Shown: positions 8,477 through 17,376 of the stretch, piece after piece | Position numbering within the stretch: position 1 is the first letter of the stretch | Layout of the letters: each line of letters opens with the position of its first letter | DNA from: Gallibacterium salpingitidis | GTDB lineage: Bacteria > Pseudomonadota > Gammaproteobacteria > Enterobacterales > Pasteurellaceae | Assembly (NCBI RefSeq): GCF_001678495.1 | Contig: NZ_JTJL01000027.1 | Location: 1 to 34,243 of the forward strand | DNA: 34,243 bases | Direction: 5' to 3' | Position numbers and translations under genes: made by a program | Notes under the pieces: model-generated | Databases searched by the model: none | What the model was told of the DNA's origin: nothing | The model's input: only the letters and a program-made list of their open reading frames with translations

Positions 8477-10198
8477 TTAGAATAAGAAATAACGTTGTGC
8501 TAGAGGGACTTTTTGTGCTGGTTCACAAGTAATATGTTGACCATTAACACGAACTTCATAACGTTCAGGATCCACTGTAATTTCTGGTGTTGCATTATTA
8601 AAGACCAGATCTTTTTTGCTGACATTACGGCAACCCTTAACGGCAAGTGTTGTTTTATGCAAACCTAATCGTTGTTTAAGCTGATTTTCAGCAGCAGCTT
8701 GAGAAATAAAGAGTACCGCACAATCGGCATTTGCTGATCCTTGCGCACCGAACATTGGACGATAGAACACTGGTTGCGGAGTTGGAATAGAAGCATTCGG
8801 ATCGCCCATTTTGGCATAACTAATAAATCCCTTTTTGATTACGCATTCAGGTTTTACACCAAAGAAAGCTGGTTTCCATAATACGATATCAGCTAATTTA
8901 CCAACCTCTAAAGAGCCAACATAATGTTGGATCCCATGGGCAATTGCTGGGTTAATCGTATATTTTGCGATATAGCGTTTAATACGAAGGTTATCAGAAT
9001 CAATATCTTCTGGTAAGGCACCGCGTTGCGCTTTCATTTTATCGGCAGTTTGCCATGTGCGAATAATGACTTCACCCACTCGTCCCATTGCTTGTGAATC
9101 TGAACTCATAATGGAGAAAACACCCATATCGTGCAGAATATCTTCTGCGGCAATAGTTTCTGGACGAATACGACTATCGGCAAAAGCAACATCTTCAGGC
9201 ACGCGTTTATCTAAATGGTGGCAAACCATTAACATATCGAGATGTTCATCAATAGTATTAATAGTAAATGGGCGCGTCGGATTAGTTGAGGCTGGTAATA
9301 CATTTGGATACATCGCTGCTTTGATAATGTCAGGAGCGTGTCCGCCGCCAGCACCTTCGGTATGGAAAGTGTGAATTACTCGTCCATCAATTGCCTTCAT
9401 CGTATCTTCTAAGAAACCATTTTCGTTGAGTGTATCGGTATGAATAGCAACTTGGACATCCATTTCATCAGCGACTGTTAATGAAGCATCAATAACTGCT
9501 TGAGTGGCACCCCAATCTTCGTGAATTTTTAAACCTAATGCTCCAGCACGGATTTGTTCTCTTAATGGTTCAAGGGTTGAGCAGTTACCTTTACCAAAAA
9601 AACCAATATTGACTGGTAATTCTTCAGCTGCTTTCAGCATTTTTTCAATATTCCACGCACCAGGTGTACAGGTGGTGGCATGAGTGCCATCCGCCGGGCC
9701 AGTTCCACCGCCAATCATTGTAGTGATACCGCTTTCAATGGCATGTTGTGCTTGTTGTGGGCAGATAAAATGAATGTGGGTGTCTATACCACCGGCAGTT
9801 GCGATAAGATGCGCACCATTATGAACTTCAGTACTTGCGCCGATAATCATATTAGGAGTGACATTATCCATTGTATCTGGATTACCAGCCTGACCAATGC
9901 CAACGATATACCCATCTCTAATACCAATATCTGCTTTAATAATGCCTAATTTTGCATCAATAATAATGACATTGGTGATTACTAAATCTAAAACGTTCGG
10001 ATTCTCTCTCGTGATGGTACTTGATTGTGCCATCCCATCACGTACGCTTTTACCGCCGCCAAATTTACATTCATCGCCTTTAGTAAGCAAATCTTGTTCA
10101 ATAGTCGCCCATAAATTGGTATCACCCAAACGCACTTTATCACCGACAGTAGGGCCATAAGTGGCAACATATTGTTGTCTTGTTATTGTTAATGCCAT
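8477..10198 (-). CDS. ureC: Urease alpha subunit UreC
   Basis: A 573-residue catalytic subunit of urease (urea + H2O to 2 NH3 + CO2, cytoplasmic, dinuclear nickel site). All expected ligands are present with an offset of seven from Klebsiella numbering: H141 and H143 (HIHF), carbamylated K224 and H226 (GLKIHEDWG), H253 (AIHTDTLNE), H279 (HTFHTEG), C326/H327 on the mobile flap (MVCHHLD) and D367 (SSDSQAMGR). Nothing looks defective, so an active enzyme is expected. It sits 2 bases after ureB and 13 bases before ureE. Confidence 0.99.
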   Translation of the reverse strand: MALTITRQQYVATYGPTVGDKVRLGDTNLWATIEQDLLTKGDECKFGGGKSVRDGMAQSSTITRENPNVLDLVITNVIIIDAKLGIIKADIGIRDGYIVGIGQAGNPDTMDNVTPNMIIGASTEVHNGAHLIATAGGIDTHIHFICPQQAQHAIESGITTMIGGGTGPADGTHATTCTPGAWNIEKMLKAAEELPVNIGFFGKGNCSTLEPLREQIRAGALGLKIHEDWGATQAVIDASLTVADEMDVQVAIHTDTLNENGFLEDTMKAIDGRVIHTFHTEGAGGGHAPDIIKAAMYPNVLPASTNPTRPFTINTIDEHLDMLMVCHHLDKRVPEDVAFADSRIRPETIAAEDILHDMGVFSIMSSDSQAMGRVGEVIIRTWQTADKMKAQRGALPEDIDSDNLRIKRYIAKYTINPAIAHGIQHYVGSLEVGKLADIVLWKPAFFGVKPECVIKKGFISYAKMGDPNASIPTPQPVFYRPMFGAQGSANADCAVLFISQAAAENQLKQRLGLHKTTLAVKGCRNVSKKDLVFNNATPEITVDPERYEVRVNGQHITCEPAQKVPLAQRYFLF

Positions 10199-10200
10199 CT

Positions 10201-10512
10201 TTAATCCTCCAATTTGCCATCAACCAAATTATGAAAGCCGTAAATAATACGATTGCCGCCAAATGCGACTAATTCAACCTGTTTGGCTTCCCCGGGTTCA
10301 AAACGAACTGCGTTGCCTGAAGGTACATTTAGCCGCATACCATAAGCAAGTTTACGATCAAATTGCAAAGCATTATTGGTTTCATAAAAATGGTAATGTG
10401 AACCGACTTGGATTGGTCGATCGCCTGTATTCACAACATCTATGACCAGGGTTTTACGATTGGCATTGATGGTGATATCGCCTTGGGCAAGTTGATATTC
10501 TCCTGGAATCAT
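10201..10512 (-). CDS. ureB: Urease beta subunit UreB
   Basis: A 103-residue structural subunit of the (UreABC)3 urease. It starts [13 protein letters not shown] and contains [19 protein letters not shown] and the RFEPGE and GGNRIIYGF blocks of the family. It is encoded separately from ureA, as in other enterobacterial and Pasteurellaceae ureases, not fused as in Helicobacter. Gaps are 13 bases after ureA and 2 before ureC. Confidence 0.98.
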   Translation of the reverse strand: MIPGEYQLAQGDITINANRKTLVIDVVNTGDRPIQVGSHYHFYETNNALQFDRKLAYGMRLNVPSGNAVRFEPGEAKQVELVAFGGNRIIYGFHNLVDGKLED

Positions 10513-10525
10513 AATTGCTCCTTAA

Positions 10526-10828
10526 TTAGCGGATTGGGTTATGTACGGTAACCAATTTGGTGCCATCAGGAAAAGTGGCTTCAATTTGCACTTCATGCAC
10601 CATTTCGGCTACACCTTCCATTACGTCATCATAAGTTAGTAAAGTAGCGCCATATTGCATCACTTCAGCTACTGTCATGCCATCTCGTGCTGCTTCTTGT
10701 AGATGACTGGCGATATAAGCGATTGCTTCAGGGTAGTTTAATTTTAAGCCTCTGGCTTTTCGTTTCGCTGCTAATTCGCCTGCGAGGAATAGCATAAGTT
10801 TTTCTTGTTCTCTTGATGTTAAGTGCAT
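10526..10828 (-). CDS. ureA: Urease gamma subunit UreA
   Basis: A 100-residue subunit beginning [20 protein letters not shown], nearly identical to the start of the Haemophilus protein as I recall it, and ending [14 protein letters not shown]. The ATG at 10828 is chosen because AGAGG lies about nine bases upstream. A GTG eight codons earlier would overlap urtE and lacks a ribosome-binding site. The 16-base gap to urtE and the absence of any terminator between them tie the urea importer and the enzyme into one transcription unit. Confidence 0.98.
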   Translation of the reverse strand: MHLTSREQEKLMLFLAGELAAKRKARGLKLNYPEAIAYIASHLQEAARDGMTVAEVMQYGATLLTYDDVMEGVAEMVHEVQIEATFPDGTKLVTVHNPIR

Positions 10829-10844
10829 ATTTTTAAGCCTCTTT

Positions 10845-11552
10845 TTAGACACTTAGATAAGTATTAATGAGTTCTGGAGTCAATTGTTGTCCGGTACCTT
10901 TAGCAACACAACGGCCTCGTTCGATCAAAACAAAGTGATCAGCCAAGCTATTAATAAGATGTAATTTTTGTTCGACGATAAGGACAGTTAAACCCCATTC
11001 GCGATTTAATTGACGAATGACTTTAGTAATATCATCAACGATATTAGGCTGTATGCCTTCTGTGGGTTCATCTAAAATTAGTAAACTTGGACTCATCACC
11101 AAGGCGCGTCCAATCGCTAATTGTTGCTGCTGGCCACCAGATAGATCGCCGCCACGACGATGTTTCATTTTATATAAAACAGGAAAGAGCTGATAGATAA
11201 AATCAGGTACTTTATTACTACGTGTTTTTTCGCGGTAATTATGTACAGGCAGACCAATTTTCAGATTTTCTTCTACGGTCAGTAATGGGAAAATTTGTCT
11301 CCCTTGCGGCACATAAGCGATCCCTTGATAAGCACGTTTTTCCGCTTTTGTAGCGAGTAAATCTTGTTGGTTATAACTTAATTCGTCTGCTTTAATCGCA
11401 ACTTGTCCCATAATAGATTTTAATAATGTCGTTTTACCGACACCGTTTCGACCAATAATACAAGTGCATTGTTTTTCAGGTACGGTGAAACTGATGTTAT
11501 GCAAAATATGACTCTGGCCATAGAATTGATTTAATTTTTCGACAACTAACAT
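10845..11552 (-). CDS. urtE: Urea ABC transporter ATP-binding subunit UrtE
   Basis: A 235-residue ABC ATPase of the branched-chain amino acid/urea (HAAT) group, LivF/UrtE type. Walker [10 protein letters not shown] (about 34-42), Q-loop in [10 protein letters not shown], signature [16 protein letters not shown], and Walker [14 protein letters not shown] are all present. TEGIQP after Walker B is characteristic of this subfamily. The UrtE assignment rather than LivF comes from the companion urtABCD and ure genes. Confidence 0.93.
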   Translation of the reverse strand: MLVVEKLNQFYGQSHILHNISFTVPEKQCTCIIGRNGVGKTTLLKSIMGQVAIKADELSYNQQDLLATKAEKRAYQGIAYVPQGRQIFPLLTVEENLKIGLPVHNYREKTRSNKVPDFIYQLFPVLYKMKHRRGGDLSGGQQQQLAIGRALVMSPSLLILDEPTEGIQPNIVDDITKVIRQLNREWGLTVLIVEQKLHLINSLADHFVLIERGRCVAKGTGQQLTPELINTYLSV

Positions 11553-11563
11553 ATTTCCTCCTA

Positions 11564-12391
11564 TCAGCCTTGTCCTAAATAAACATCAATAACTTGTTGA
11601 TTATTTTGTATTTCTGCTAGGCTGCCTTCGGCAAGTACAGAGCCTTGATGTAATACAGTGACTTTTCGTGCGATTTGGCGTACGAACTCCATATCATGTT
11701 CGACCACAACAATCGCTTGTTCACCAGCTAGACTAGTGAGTAATTCAGCGGTACGTTCGATTTCACCATGTGTCATACCGGTTACTGGTTCATCCACTAA
11801 TAATAATTGTGGTTTTTGCATCAATAACATTCCGATCTCTAGCCACTGTTTTTGTCCATGAGATAACACGCCAGCGAGATAATCTCTGGTATGTGATAAT
11901 CCAATGATTTGTAACACGTTATCTAAAAAGTCATTTTGTTCCGTATTCAGTTTTCGCGCTTTGCCAAAATAAGTCGCAAAAACACTTTTACTGCCATAAA
12001 TAGCTAGTGAAAGATTGTCATAAACTGTCAGAGATTCAAAAACGGTTGGTTTTTGAAATTTCCGTCCAATACCTGCACAAGCAATTTCAGCCTCTGTCAT
12101 TTCTAAGAGATTAGTATATTGACCGAGATAAACAGAACCTTCATCTGGGCGTGTTTTGCCGGTGATAATGTCCATCATAGTGGTTTTTCCAGCGCCGTTA
12201 GGGCCGATAATGCAGCGCAACTCACCTTTATCGATAGTTAGATTTAAATTATTGATTGCTTTAAAACCATCGAAGCTGACAGAAACGGAATCTAAATACA
12301 GAATAATATTTTTTGGAATATCTTTGTTAGCAAACCGTTTTTGTGGTGCGGAAGAACGAAATAATGCTTTTAAATTGTGGTCAAGTTTCAT
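11564..12391 (-). CDS. urtD: Urea ABC transporter ATP-binding subunit UrtD
   Basis: A 275-residue ABC ATPase, LivG/UrtD type. An N-terminal extension of about 28 residues precedes the domain. Walker A is GPNGAGKTT, the Q-loop region is GRKFQKPTVFESLTV, the signature is the UrtD-type LSHGQKQWLEIGM rather than LSGGQ, and Walker B is LLLVDEPVTGM followed by the switch His in VVVEHDMEFV. It starts four bases inside urtC and ends 11 bases before urtE. It pairs with UrtE to power the UrtBC channel. Confidence 0.95.
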   Translation of the reverse strand: MKLDHNLKALFRSSAPQKRFANKDIPKNIILYLDSVSVSFDGFKAINNLNLTIDKGELRCIIGPNGAGKTTMMDIITGKTRPDEGSVYLGQYTNLLEMTEAEIACAGIGRKFQKPTVFESLTVYDNLSLAIYGSKSVFATYFGKARKLNTEQNDFLDNVLQIIGLSHTRDYLAGVLSHGQKQWLEIGMLLMQKPQLLLVDEPVTGMTHGEIERTAELLTSLAGEQAIVVVEHDMEFVRQIARKVTVLHQGSVLAEGSLAEIQNNQQVIDVYLGQG

Positions 12392-13485
12392 ACGGCCTCC
12401 AACTGTTTTGTTTTATTTTTGCGTTGTTGGATTAAACCGGCTAACCCCTGTTTTAAGAAAATGGTTACTAGGATAAATAAAGCGCCGAGCATAAATAACC
12501 AAATTTCAGGGAAAGCGACGGTGAGTAGGCTTTTGGTGTAGTTGACTACGAAAGCACCAATAATGGCGCCGTATAGCGTAGAACGCCCACCTAAAGCAAC
12601 CCAAATAATGATTTCGATAGAGTTGATGGGATCAAATTCGCTTGGATTAATAATACCAACTTGTGGCACATATAAAGCACCAGCTAAGCCGGCAATCATG
12701 GCAGAAAGTACAAAAACAATTAATTTAATATTTTCAACTTTAAAGCCAACAAATCTGGTACGCATTTCTGCATCACGAACGGCAATGACTAATTTACCTA
12801 AACGGGATTGGATAATACTGCGTAAGAAAGCGTAAGTAGCCAAAACAGCGATCGCGGTTAAAGCAAATAAGGCAACGCGCACATGATCAGCTTGTAATGA
12901 GAAACCAAGGATCTCTTTAAAATTGGTTAAGCCATTATTACCGCCGAACCCCATTTCGTTACGATAAAAAGCCAAAGAGAGGGCAAAGGTAACTGCTTGC
13001 GTAATAATGGATAGATAAACTCCAGAAACTCGCGAATGGAAACAGAACCAACCAAATACAAATGCAAGAATGCCAGGAATTAATAACGGCATAAAGACTA
13101 ACCAGAATGCGGAGTCACTGCCTTGCCAAAACCATGGTAAGTGATCCCAATTGAGAAAGACCATAAATTCTGGAAGCTGGTGATTGGCCTCTCTTGTGAG
13201 ATACATTCCCATTGCATAACCGCCTAACGCAAAAAATGCACCTTGACCCAAGCTGAGAATACCTAAGTAACCCCAACAGAGATCAATGGATAAAGCGAGT
13301 AACGCATACGCGAAATATTTACCAAGTAAGGTGACACTATAAGTAGAAACATGAAATAGATTATCACTCGGTAATACTAGATTGCCTAAAGGTACTAGAA
13401 TTAATAATGCAACGATAAAACCAATAGTACATTTTCCTAAAAAAGGTTCGTTGCGGAAAAAACTTAAAAAGATGGAGTTTCTCAT
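12388..13485 (-). CDS. urtC: Urea ABC transporter permease UrtC
   Basis: A 365-residue inner-membrane permease, LivM/UrtC type, with about nine to ten hydrophobic segments. The family blocks ALSIDLCWGYLGILSLGQGAFFALGGYAMGMYL, the GVYLSIITQA loop and WVALGGRSTLYGAIIGA are recognisable. It overlaps urtB by four bases (ATGA) and urtD by four bases, so urtB-urtC-urtD are probably translationally coupled. The long loop between membrane segments (about 90-120) matches other UrtC proteins. Confidence 0.95.
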   Translation of the reverse strand: MRNSIFLSFFRNEPFLGKCTIGFIVALLILVPLGNLVLPSDNLFHVSTYSVTLLGKYFAYALLALSIDLCWGYLGILSLGQGAFFALGGYAMGMYLTREANHQLPEFMVFLNWDHLPWFWQGSDSAFWLVFMPLLIPGILAFVFGWFCFHSRVSGVYLSIITQAVTFALSLAFYRNEMGFGGNNGLTNFKEILGFSLQADHVRVALFALTAIAVLATYAFLRSIIQSRLGKLVIAVRDAEMRTRFVGFKVENIKLIVFVLSAMIAGLAGALYVPQVGIINPSEFDPINSIEIIIWVALGGRSTLYGAIIGAFVVNYTKSLLTVAFPEIWLFMLGALFILVTIFLKQGLAGLIQQRKNKTKQLEAV

Positions 13486-15110
13486 TCTGCTGCTCTCCCT
13501 TTTTGTGGGAATAATCCACGAGGATATTTTTGAATAAATAAGATAATCAGTACTAGAACGAGGGCTTTCGCTAATACGGCACCAAATGCTGGTTCAAGGA
13601 ATTTATTGAGAATACCTAGACCTAAACCTGAAAAGAATGTACCCCAGAGATTACCAACGCCACCGATAACAACGACCATAAAGGAATCGACAATATATTG
13701 TTGTCCTAAATTTGGACCGACGTTAGTAAGTTGCGACAAAGCAACACCAGCTAATCCTGCGATACCAGCGCCTAGACCAAAGGTCAAAATATCGACTTTG
13801 CGATCGTTAATTCCCATTGCTCTTGCCATCGCTCGGTTTTGTGAAATCGCACCGACTTCTAAACCTAGACGTGTTCGTTTCATAATGAGTAATAGCACGA
13901 CAAAGCAGACTAAACAGAATGCAAAGATATAGACGCGATTTAACGTGATAGAAAGATTAGGCATAATGATCCATTCACCTTGCATAAATTCAGGTGTTTG
14001 CACTAAGCGATTTAACGGAGAAAAAATAGTTCGTACTGCTTGTTGTAAAATTAAGCTGACACCAAAGGTGGCAAGCAGTGTTTCTAATGGTCTGCCGTAA
14101 AGATGACGAACGACTAATACTTCAATCAATATGCCAACGAATGCACTAACTAAAAATGCGGCAGGCAATGCCACAAAAATAGAAGCGGTAATATGATTCG
14201 GCATTAACTGTTGCACAACATAAGTAGTGTAAGCACCAATCATCATTAGCTCGCCATGCGCCATATTGATTACCCCCATTACACCAAAGGTAATGGCTAG
14301 ACCGATTGCAGTGAGAATCAAAACTGAACCTAAGCTTAAACCATAGCTGACAGTTTGCACGCCATCAGCAATAAGTAATTTATTTTTAATTTTATTAATC
14401 GCTTTTTCAGCTTGCTGTTTTAGATTATCTGTTGGCGCATTTGCTGCGTAATTTTCTAATAAATTAAGATTTTCTGGTAAAGCATTTTCTCCCAATACAG
14501 CGAGAGCAGCACTATGACGACTAGTGTCCGCTTGACTTAAATCTATGCGGGCGAGGAAGAGATGCATTAAAGATTGAATTTGTGCATCTTTTTCTTTTGG
14601 TAATGCTGTTTTGACATTATCGAGTTGCGCAAGATCGTTTGCTGACAAAATTTGTTGTATTGCCTGTAATCTTTGCGCTTTATTACCATTGAGCAATTGA
14701 TATTGTGCTTGGTAATTGCGTAATAACATACGGATTTTATTATTGATGATTACGCGTTTTGCATCGTTAGGTAATGCAGTTAAAGTTTGCGCCTGTAAAA
14801 TTTGTTGATATTGTTCAGAACCTTTACTCGCTTCCTTTATATAGTAGTCTTGTGCATTGATTGATAAGCGGCCATCTAATAATGCGGATAATAATTGATA
14901 TGCAGCCGGACTTTGTAATGTCGTTAACTGTGTTACAGCTTGTTGCTTTTTACTAAAATTATTACCTAATAAAGCTGGAATTTGCTGTTGTAAAATGGTT
15001 TGTTCATCACTTGTTGTTTCTGCGTGAGCAACATTTATAGAAACTAAGAATAAACTACAAAACAGTAAAATAAACCAACGAATAAAAGGTTGGAAAAAAA
15101 CGGCTTTCAT
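13482..15110 (-). CDS. urtB: Urea ABC transporter permease UrtB
   Basis: A 542-residue UrtB. Residues 1-31 look like a signal peptide (…VSINVAHA), followed by a helical extracytoplasmic region of about 210 residues that distinguishes UrtB from LivH. The permease part (about 245-540) has VSYGLSLGSVLILTAIGLAITFGVMGVINMAHGELMMIGAYTTY and a GVGNLWGTFFSGLGLG block. Start ATG has AAGGA ten bases upstream. Unlike the other joints of the operon, a 102-base gap with a strong hairpin separates it from urtA. Confidence 0.95.
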   Translation of the reverse strand: MKAVFFQPFIRWFILLFCSLFLVSINVAHAETTSDEQTILQQQIPALLGNNFSKKQQAVTQLTTLQSPAAYQLLSALLDGRLSINAQDYYIKEASKGSEQYQQILQAQTLTALPNDAKRVIINNKIRMLLRNYQAQYQLLNGNKAQRLQAIQQILSANDLAQLDNVKTALPKEKDAQIQSLMHLFLARIDLSQADTSRHSAALAVLGENALPENLNLLENYAANAPTDNLKQQAEKAINKIKNKLLIADGVQTVSYGLSLGSVLILTAIGLAITFGVMGVINMAHGELMMIGAYTTYVVQQLMPNHITASIFVALPAAFLVSAFVGILIEVLVVRHLYGRPLETLLATFGVSLILQQAVRTIFSPLNRLVQTPEFMQGEWIIMPNLSITLNRVYIFAFCLVCFVVLLLIMKRTRLGLEVGAISQNRAMARAMGINDRKVDILTFGLGAGIAGLAGVALSQLTNVGPNLGQQYIVDSFMVVVIGGVGNLWGTFFSGLGLGILNKFLEPAFGAVLAKALVLVLIILFIQKYPRGLFPQKGRAAE

Positions 15111-15152
15111 TGGTGTCAGTTCCTTATTCTTATAGGATTAAATTCAATGAAT

Positions 15153-15197
15153 ATCGCCTATTTATGACGGTTGGATATTGGTGATAAATAGGCGATA
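15153..15197 (-). other. Strong intergenic hairpin between urtA and urtB
   Basis: TATCGCCTATTTAT (15153-15166) and ATAAATAGGCGATA (15184-15197) are perfectly complementary over 14 bases with a 17-nt loop. It lies 15 bases after the urtA stop. There is no T-tract following on the minus strand, so it is not a standard rho-independent terminator. It more likely protects the urtA message 3' end or attenuates read-through, raising UrtA above the membrane subunits. Confidence 0.75.
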
Positions 15198-15212
15198 ACG
15201 ACTGTTAAGAAC

Positions 15213-16496
15213 TTATTTTATTTTGGTACAAGTCTTCTTCACTTTATCGTAAGCACCGCAGTTAATTGGCGCTGTCCAATCAGCAATTAAGTTTTTAGAT
15301 TCAGGTAAATAAGGTGACCAAGCTTCGCCGTTAACAAGATCAGTTTGTTCTACGATGGCGAATTGACCATCATCTTGGATTTCACCAATTAATACTGGTT
15401 TAGAAATGTTGTGGCTTGGTAACATTTTCGCAGTACCGCCGCTTAAGTTTGGTACTTCAATACCAACAAGGGCTTTTTCTACTGCGTCAGGATCAGTAGT
15501 ACCAGCTTTTTCTACCGCTTTTACCCACATATTGAAACCAATATAAGTTGCTTCCATTGGGTCGTTAGTAACCGCTTTATTGTCTTTTTTATAAGCTTTC
15601 CATTCTGCAATGAATTTTTTATTTTCCGGTGTATCGACACTTTCAAAATAGTTCCATGCAGCTAGATGACCAACGAGAGGTTTGGTGTCCACTCCTAATA
15701 ACTCTTGTTCACCGACTGAGAAAGCAATCACTGGAAGTTGTTCAGGAGTAACACTTTGGTTTGCTAACTCTTTGTAGAATGGTACGTTAGCATCACCATT
15801 AATGGTGGAGATAACGGCAGTTTTTTTGCCTTCGCTCGCGAATTTTTTCACATCAGCAACAATTGATTGCCAATCAGAAAAACCAAATGGTGTGTAGTTG
15901 ACCATAATGTCTTTTTTATCAATACCTTTACTTAATAAATAGGCTTCAAGTAGTTTATTGGTTGTACGTGGATAAACGTAGTCAGTACCTAATAATGCAA
16001 AGCGTTTCACACCTTGTTCAAGTAAGTAGTTGACTGCTGGAATAGCTTGTTGGTTAGGTGTTGCACCTGTATAGAAAATATTTTTAGAGGACTCCTGTCC
16101 TTCCCATTGTACAGGGTAGAATAAAATGCCATTTAATTCTTCATAAACTGGTAATACAGATTTTCTTGAAACTGATGTCCAGCAGCCGAACGTAACAGCA
16201 ACTTTATCTTTGGCTAACAATTCTCGTGCTTTTTCTGCAAAAAGTGGCCAGTTTGAAGCAGGATCAACAACAACAGGTTCTAGTTTTTTACCTAATAGAC
16301 CACCTTTTTTATTTTGTTCATCAATTAACATCAATACGGTGTCTTTTAGTGCTGATTCAGAAATTGCCATACTGCCTGACAATGAGTGTAATACACCGAC
16401 CTTGATGGTGTCGTCACTTGCCATTGTTGTATGGGAGAGTGATAGCGACAGTAAAGCGCTCCCTATTAAGGTTTTTAACCAAGGTGATTTTTTCAT
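15213..16496 (-). CDS. urtA: Urea ABC transporter substrate-binding protein UrtA
   Basis: A 427-residue periplasmic binding protein of the amide-binding (UrtA/AmiC) group. A signal peptide of about 26 residues (…LSLSHTTMA) precedes DDTIKVGVLHSLSGSMAISE, the family opening. CWTSVSRKSVLPVYEELNGILFYPVQWEGQESS is typical of urea-binding UrtA rather than leucine-binding LivJ. AGGAG lies before the ATG. It is the first gene of the array and has a long AT-rich upstream region where a regulated promoter is expected. Substrate is inferred from family and from the adjoining urease genes. Confidence 0.95.
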   Translation of the reverse strand: MKKSPWLKTLIGSALLSLSLSHTTMASDDTIKVGVLHSLSGSMAISESALKDTVLMLIDEQNKKGGLLGKKLEPVVVDPASNWPLFAEKARELLAKDKVAVTFGCWTSVSRKSVLPVYEELNGILFYPVQWEGQESSKNIFYTGATPNQQAIPAVNYLLEQGVKRFALLGTDYVYPRTTNKLLEAYLLSKGIDKKDIMVNYTPFGFSDWQSIVADVKKFASEGKKTAVISTINGDANVPFYKELANQSVTPEQLPVIAFSVGEQELLGVDTKPLVGHLAAWNYFESVDTPENKKFIAEWKAYKKDNKAVTNDPMEATYIGFNMWVKAVEKAGTTDPDAVEKALVGIEVPNLSGGTAKMLPSHNISKPVLIGEIQDDGQFAIVEQTDLVNGEAWSPYLPESKNLIADWTAPINCGAYDKVKKTCTKIK

Positions 16497-16775
16497 TTTA
16501 TTCTCCTACATGGATCTATTGTGTTTGCAAATTATTGTTATCTTTTTGCTGATTATTTGAACAAATAACCAGTGAAATTTAGTTTATGATCATATCTAAC
16601 AAATATCAATATTTTTTAAATATTTTTCATTTTTTAGATCTAAAAATTATATATTATATAATTTAGTTTATTTTTTAATGAAATTTATCTGTTTTTATGT
16701 TTTGGAGTAATGTGGTGTTAAATTAGATAAGTAATTGAAATAAATTACTTTTTTTGAAGTGATGAAGGGTGGTAT
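16497..16775 (-). promoter_or_regulatory. AT-rich upstream region of the urt-ure operon
   Basis: About 280 bases without a gene. A possible minus-strand promoter is TTGATA with a 17-base spacer and TAAACT (within 16570-16610). There is a perfect 16-base palindrome TTTTTAGATCTAAAAA at 16631-16646 and an 8-base inverted repeat AAGTAATT/AATTACTT at 16729-16750. One copy of TGAAGT, the half-site of the nik operator, is at 16755-16760. Which of these is used cannot be told from sequence. Confidence 0.45.
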
Positions 16776-16805
16776 TCAATCCTGAAGATACTATTTCAGG
16801 ATTGA
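16776..16805 (-). other. Hairpin over the nimR stop codon
   Basis: Eleven paired bases, TCAATCCTGAA (16776-16786) with TTCAGGATTGA (16795-16805), around an 8-nt loop containing the nimR stop. No T-tract follows on the minus strand. It may partly insulate nimR from urtA or mark an mRNA 3' end; not a canonical terminator. Confidence 0.5.
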
Positions 16806-17198
16806 GAAATTGAAGAAATGTTGTGGTAATAGGTTTTGGATCATATCTGGATTATCGCTTTTGAGTTCATGTTTTAGTTTTAGCAACTCCATACGCAAAT
16901 GTTCTAATTGATGAATGCGTTCTGCAATGGCTTTGATATGTTTATCTAGTAACGCATTTATCTGCTGCGAAGGATTTTTTGAATTATGGTGGAGATTTAA
17001 GAGAATTTTTATCTCATTTAGCTGCAGATCAAGGCTGCGACAATAGCAGATAAAAGCTAATCTCGTTAAATGTTGTTCATTGTAGTAACGGAAGTTGTTG
17101 CTAGTGCGTTTGACTTCGGGTAATAAGCCTTGCTTTTCATAAAATCTTATTGCTTCAACACTACAGCCAGTTGCTTTGGCTAATTCACCTATCTTCAT
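16791..17198 (-). CDS. nimR: NimR-like MerR-family nickel-responsive regulator
   Basis: A 135-residue MerR-family activator/repressor. The ATG at 17198 (MKIGELAKATGC) is preferred over a TTG three codons earlier because it matches the family start. The winged helix-turn-helix includes KIGELAKATGCSVEAIRFYEKQGLLPE and the second part FRYYNEQHLTRLAFICYCRSLDL; a dimerising coiled coil (about 80-120) follows. The metal-loop region reads LHHNSKNPSQQIN: the cysteine seen at this place in ZntR/CadR/PbrR proteins is absent, and no C-terminal cysteine pair exists. A His pair is present instead. This fits Ni(II)/Co(II) rather than a thiol-favouring metal. H. influenzae NimR, which controls the nik operon, is the closest match I can name. 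Confidence 0.82.
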   Translation of the reverse strand: MKIGELAKATGCSVEAIRFYEKQGLLPEVKRTSNNFRYYNEQHLTRLAFICYCRSLDLQLNEIKILLNLHHNSKNPSQQINALLDKHIKAIAERIHQLEHLRMELLKLKHELKSDNPDMIQNLLPQHFFNFSILK

Positions 17199-17314
17199 CT
17201 TATTCAAGTTATAACAAAAGTAATGAGTTTTTAAATACTATCTAATAATTAATCCATTTTTCAAACTATTTTTTAATAAATTGAATTTTTAATTAAATTT
17301 TTATGAAAAAATGA

Positions 17315-17345
17315 TTGACTCTGAAGTTACTTCATACTTTATGCT
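17315..17345 (+). promoter_or_regulatory. MerR-type promoter/operator of nikKLMQO
   Basis: TTGACT (-35, 17315-17320) and TATGCT (-10, 17340-17345) are separated by 19 bases, the long spacer that MerR-family activators untwist. In the spacer is a perfect 13-base dyad TGAAGT-T-ACTTCA (17322-17334). Transcription would begin near 17352, 25 bases before the nikK ATG. The divergent regulator gene is adjacent. Confidence 0.85.
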
Positions 17346-17376
17346 TAAATGGAATGAATGTTTAAGGAGAAGAAGT

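Noticed and set aside
9680..10160. Open frames antisense to ureC
   Set aside because: They lack ribosome-binding sites and recognisable products and lie opposite a strongly conserved gene, so they are mirror frames.
16729..16755. AAGTAATT/AATTACTT followed by T residues as a plus-strand terminator
   Set aside because: The stem has only A-T pairs plus one G-C, and no plus-strand gene precedes it. Kept only as a possible protein-binding repeat.
17311..17376. Extension of nikK to an ATG at 17311
   Set aside because: It would run through the -35/-10 promoter and place 22 residues ahead of a clear signal peptide. The ATG at 17377 has AAGGAGAAG upstream.
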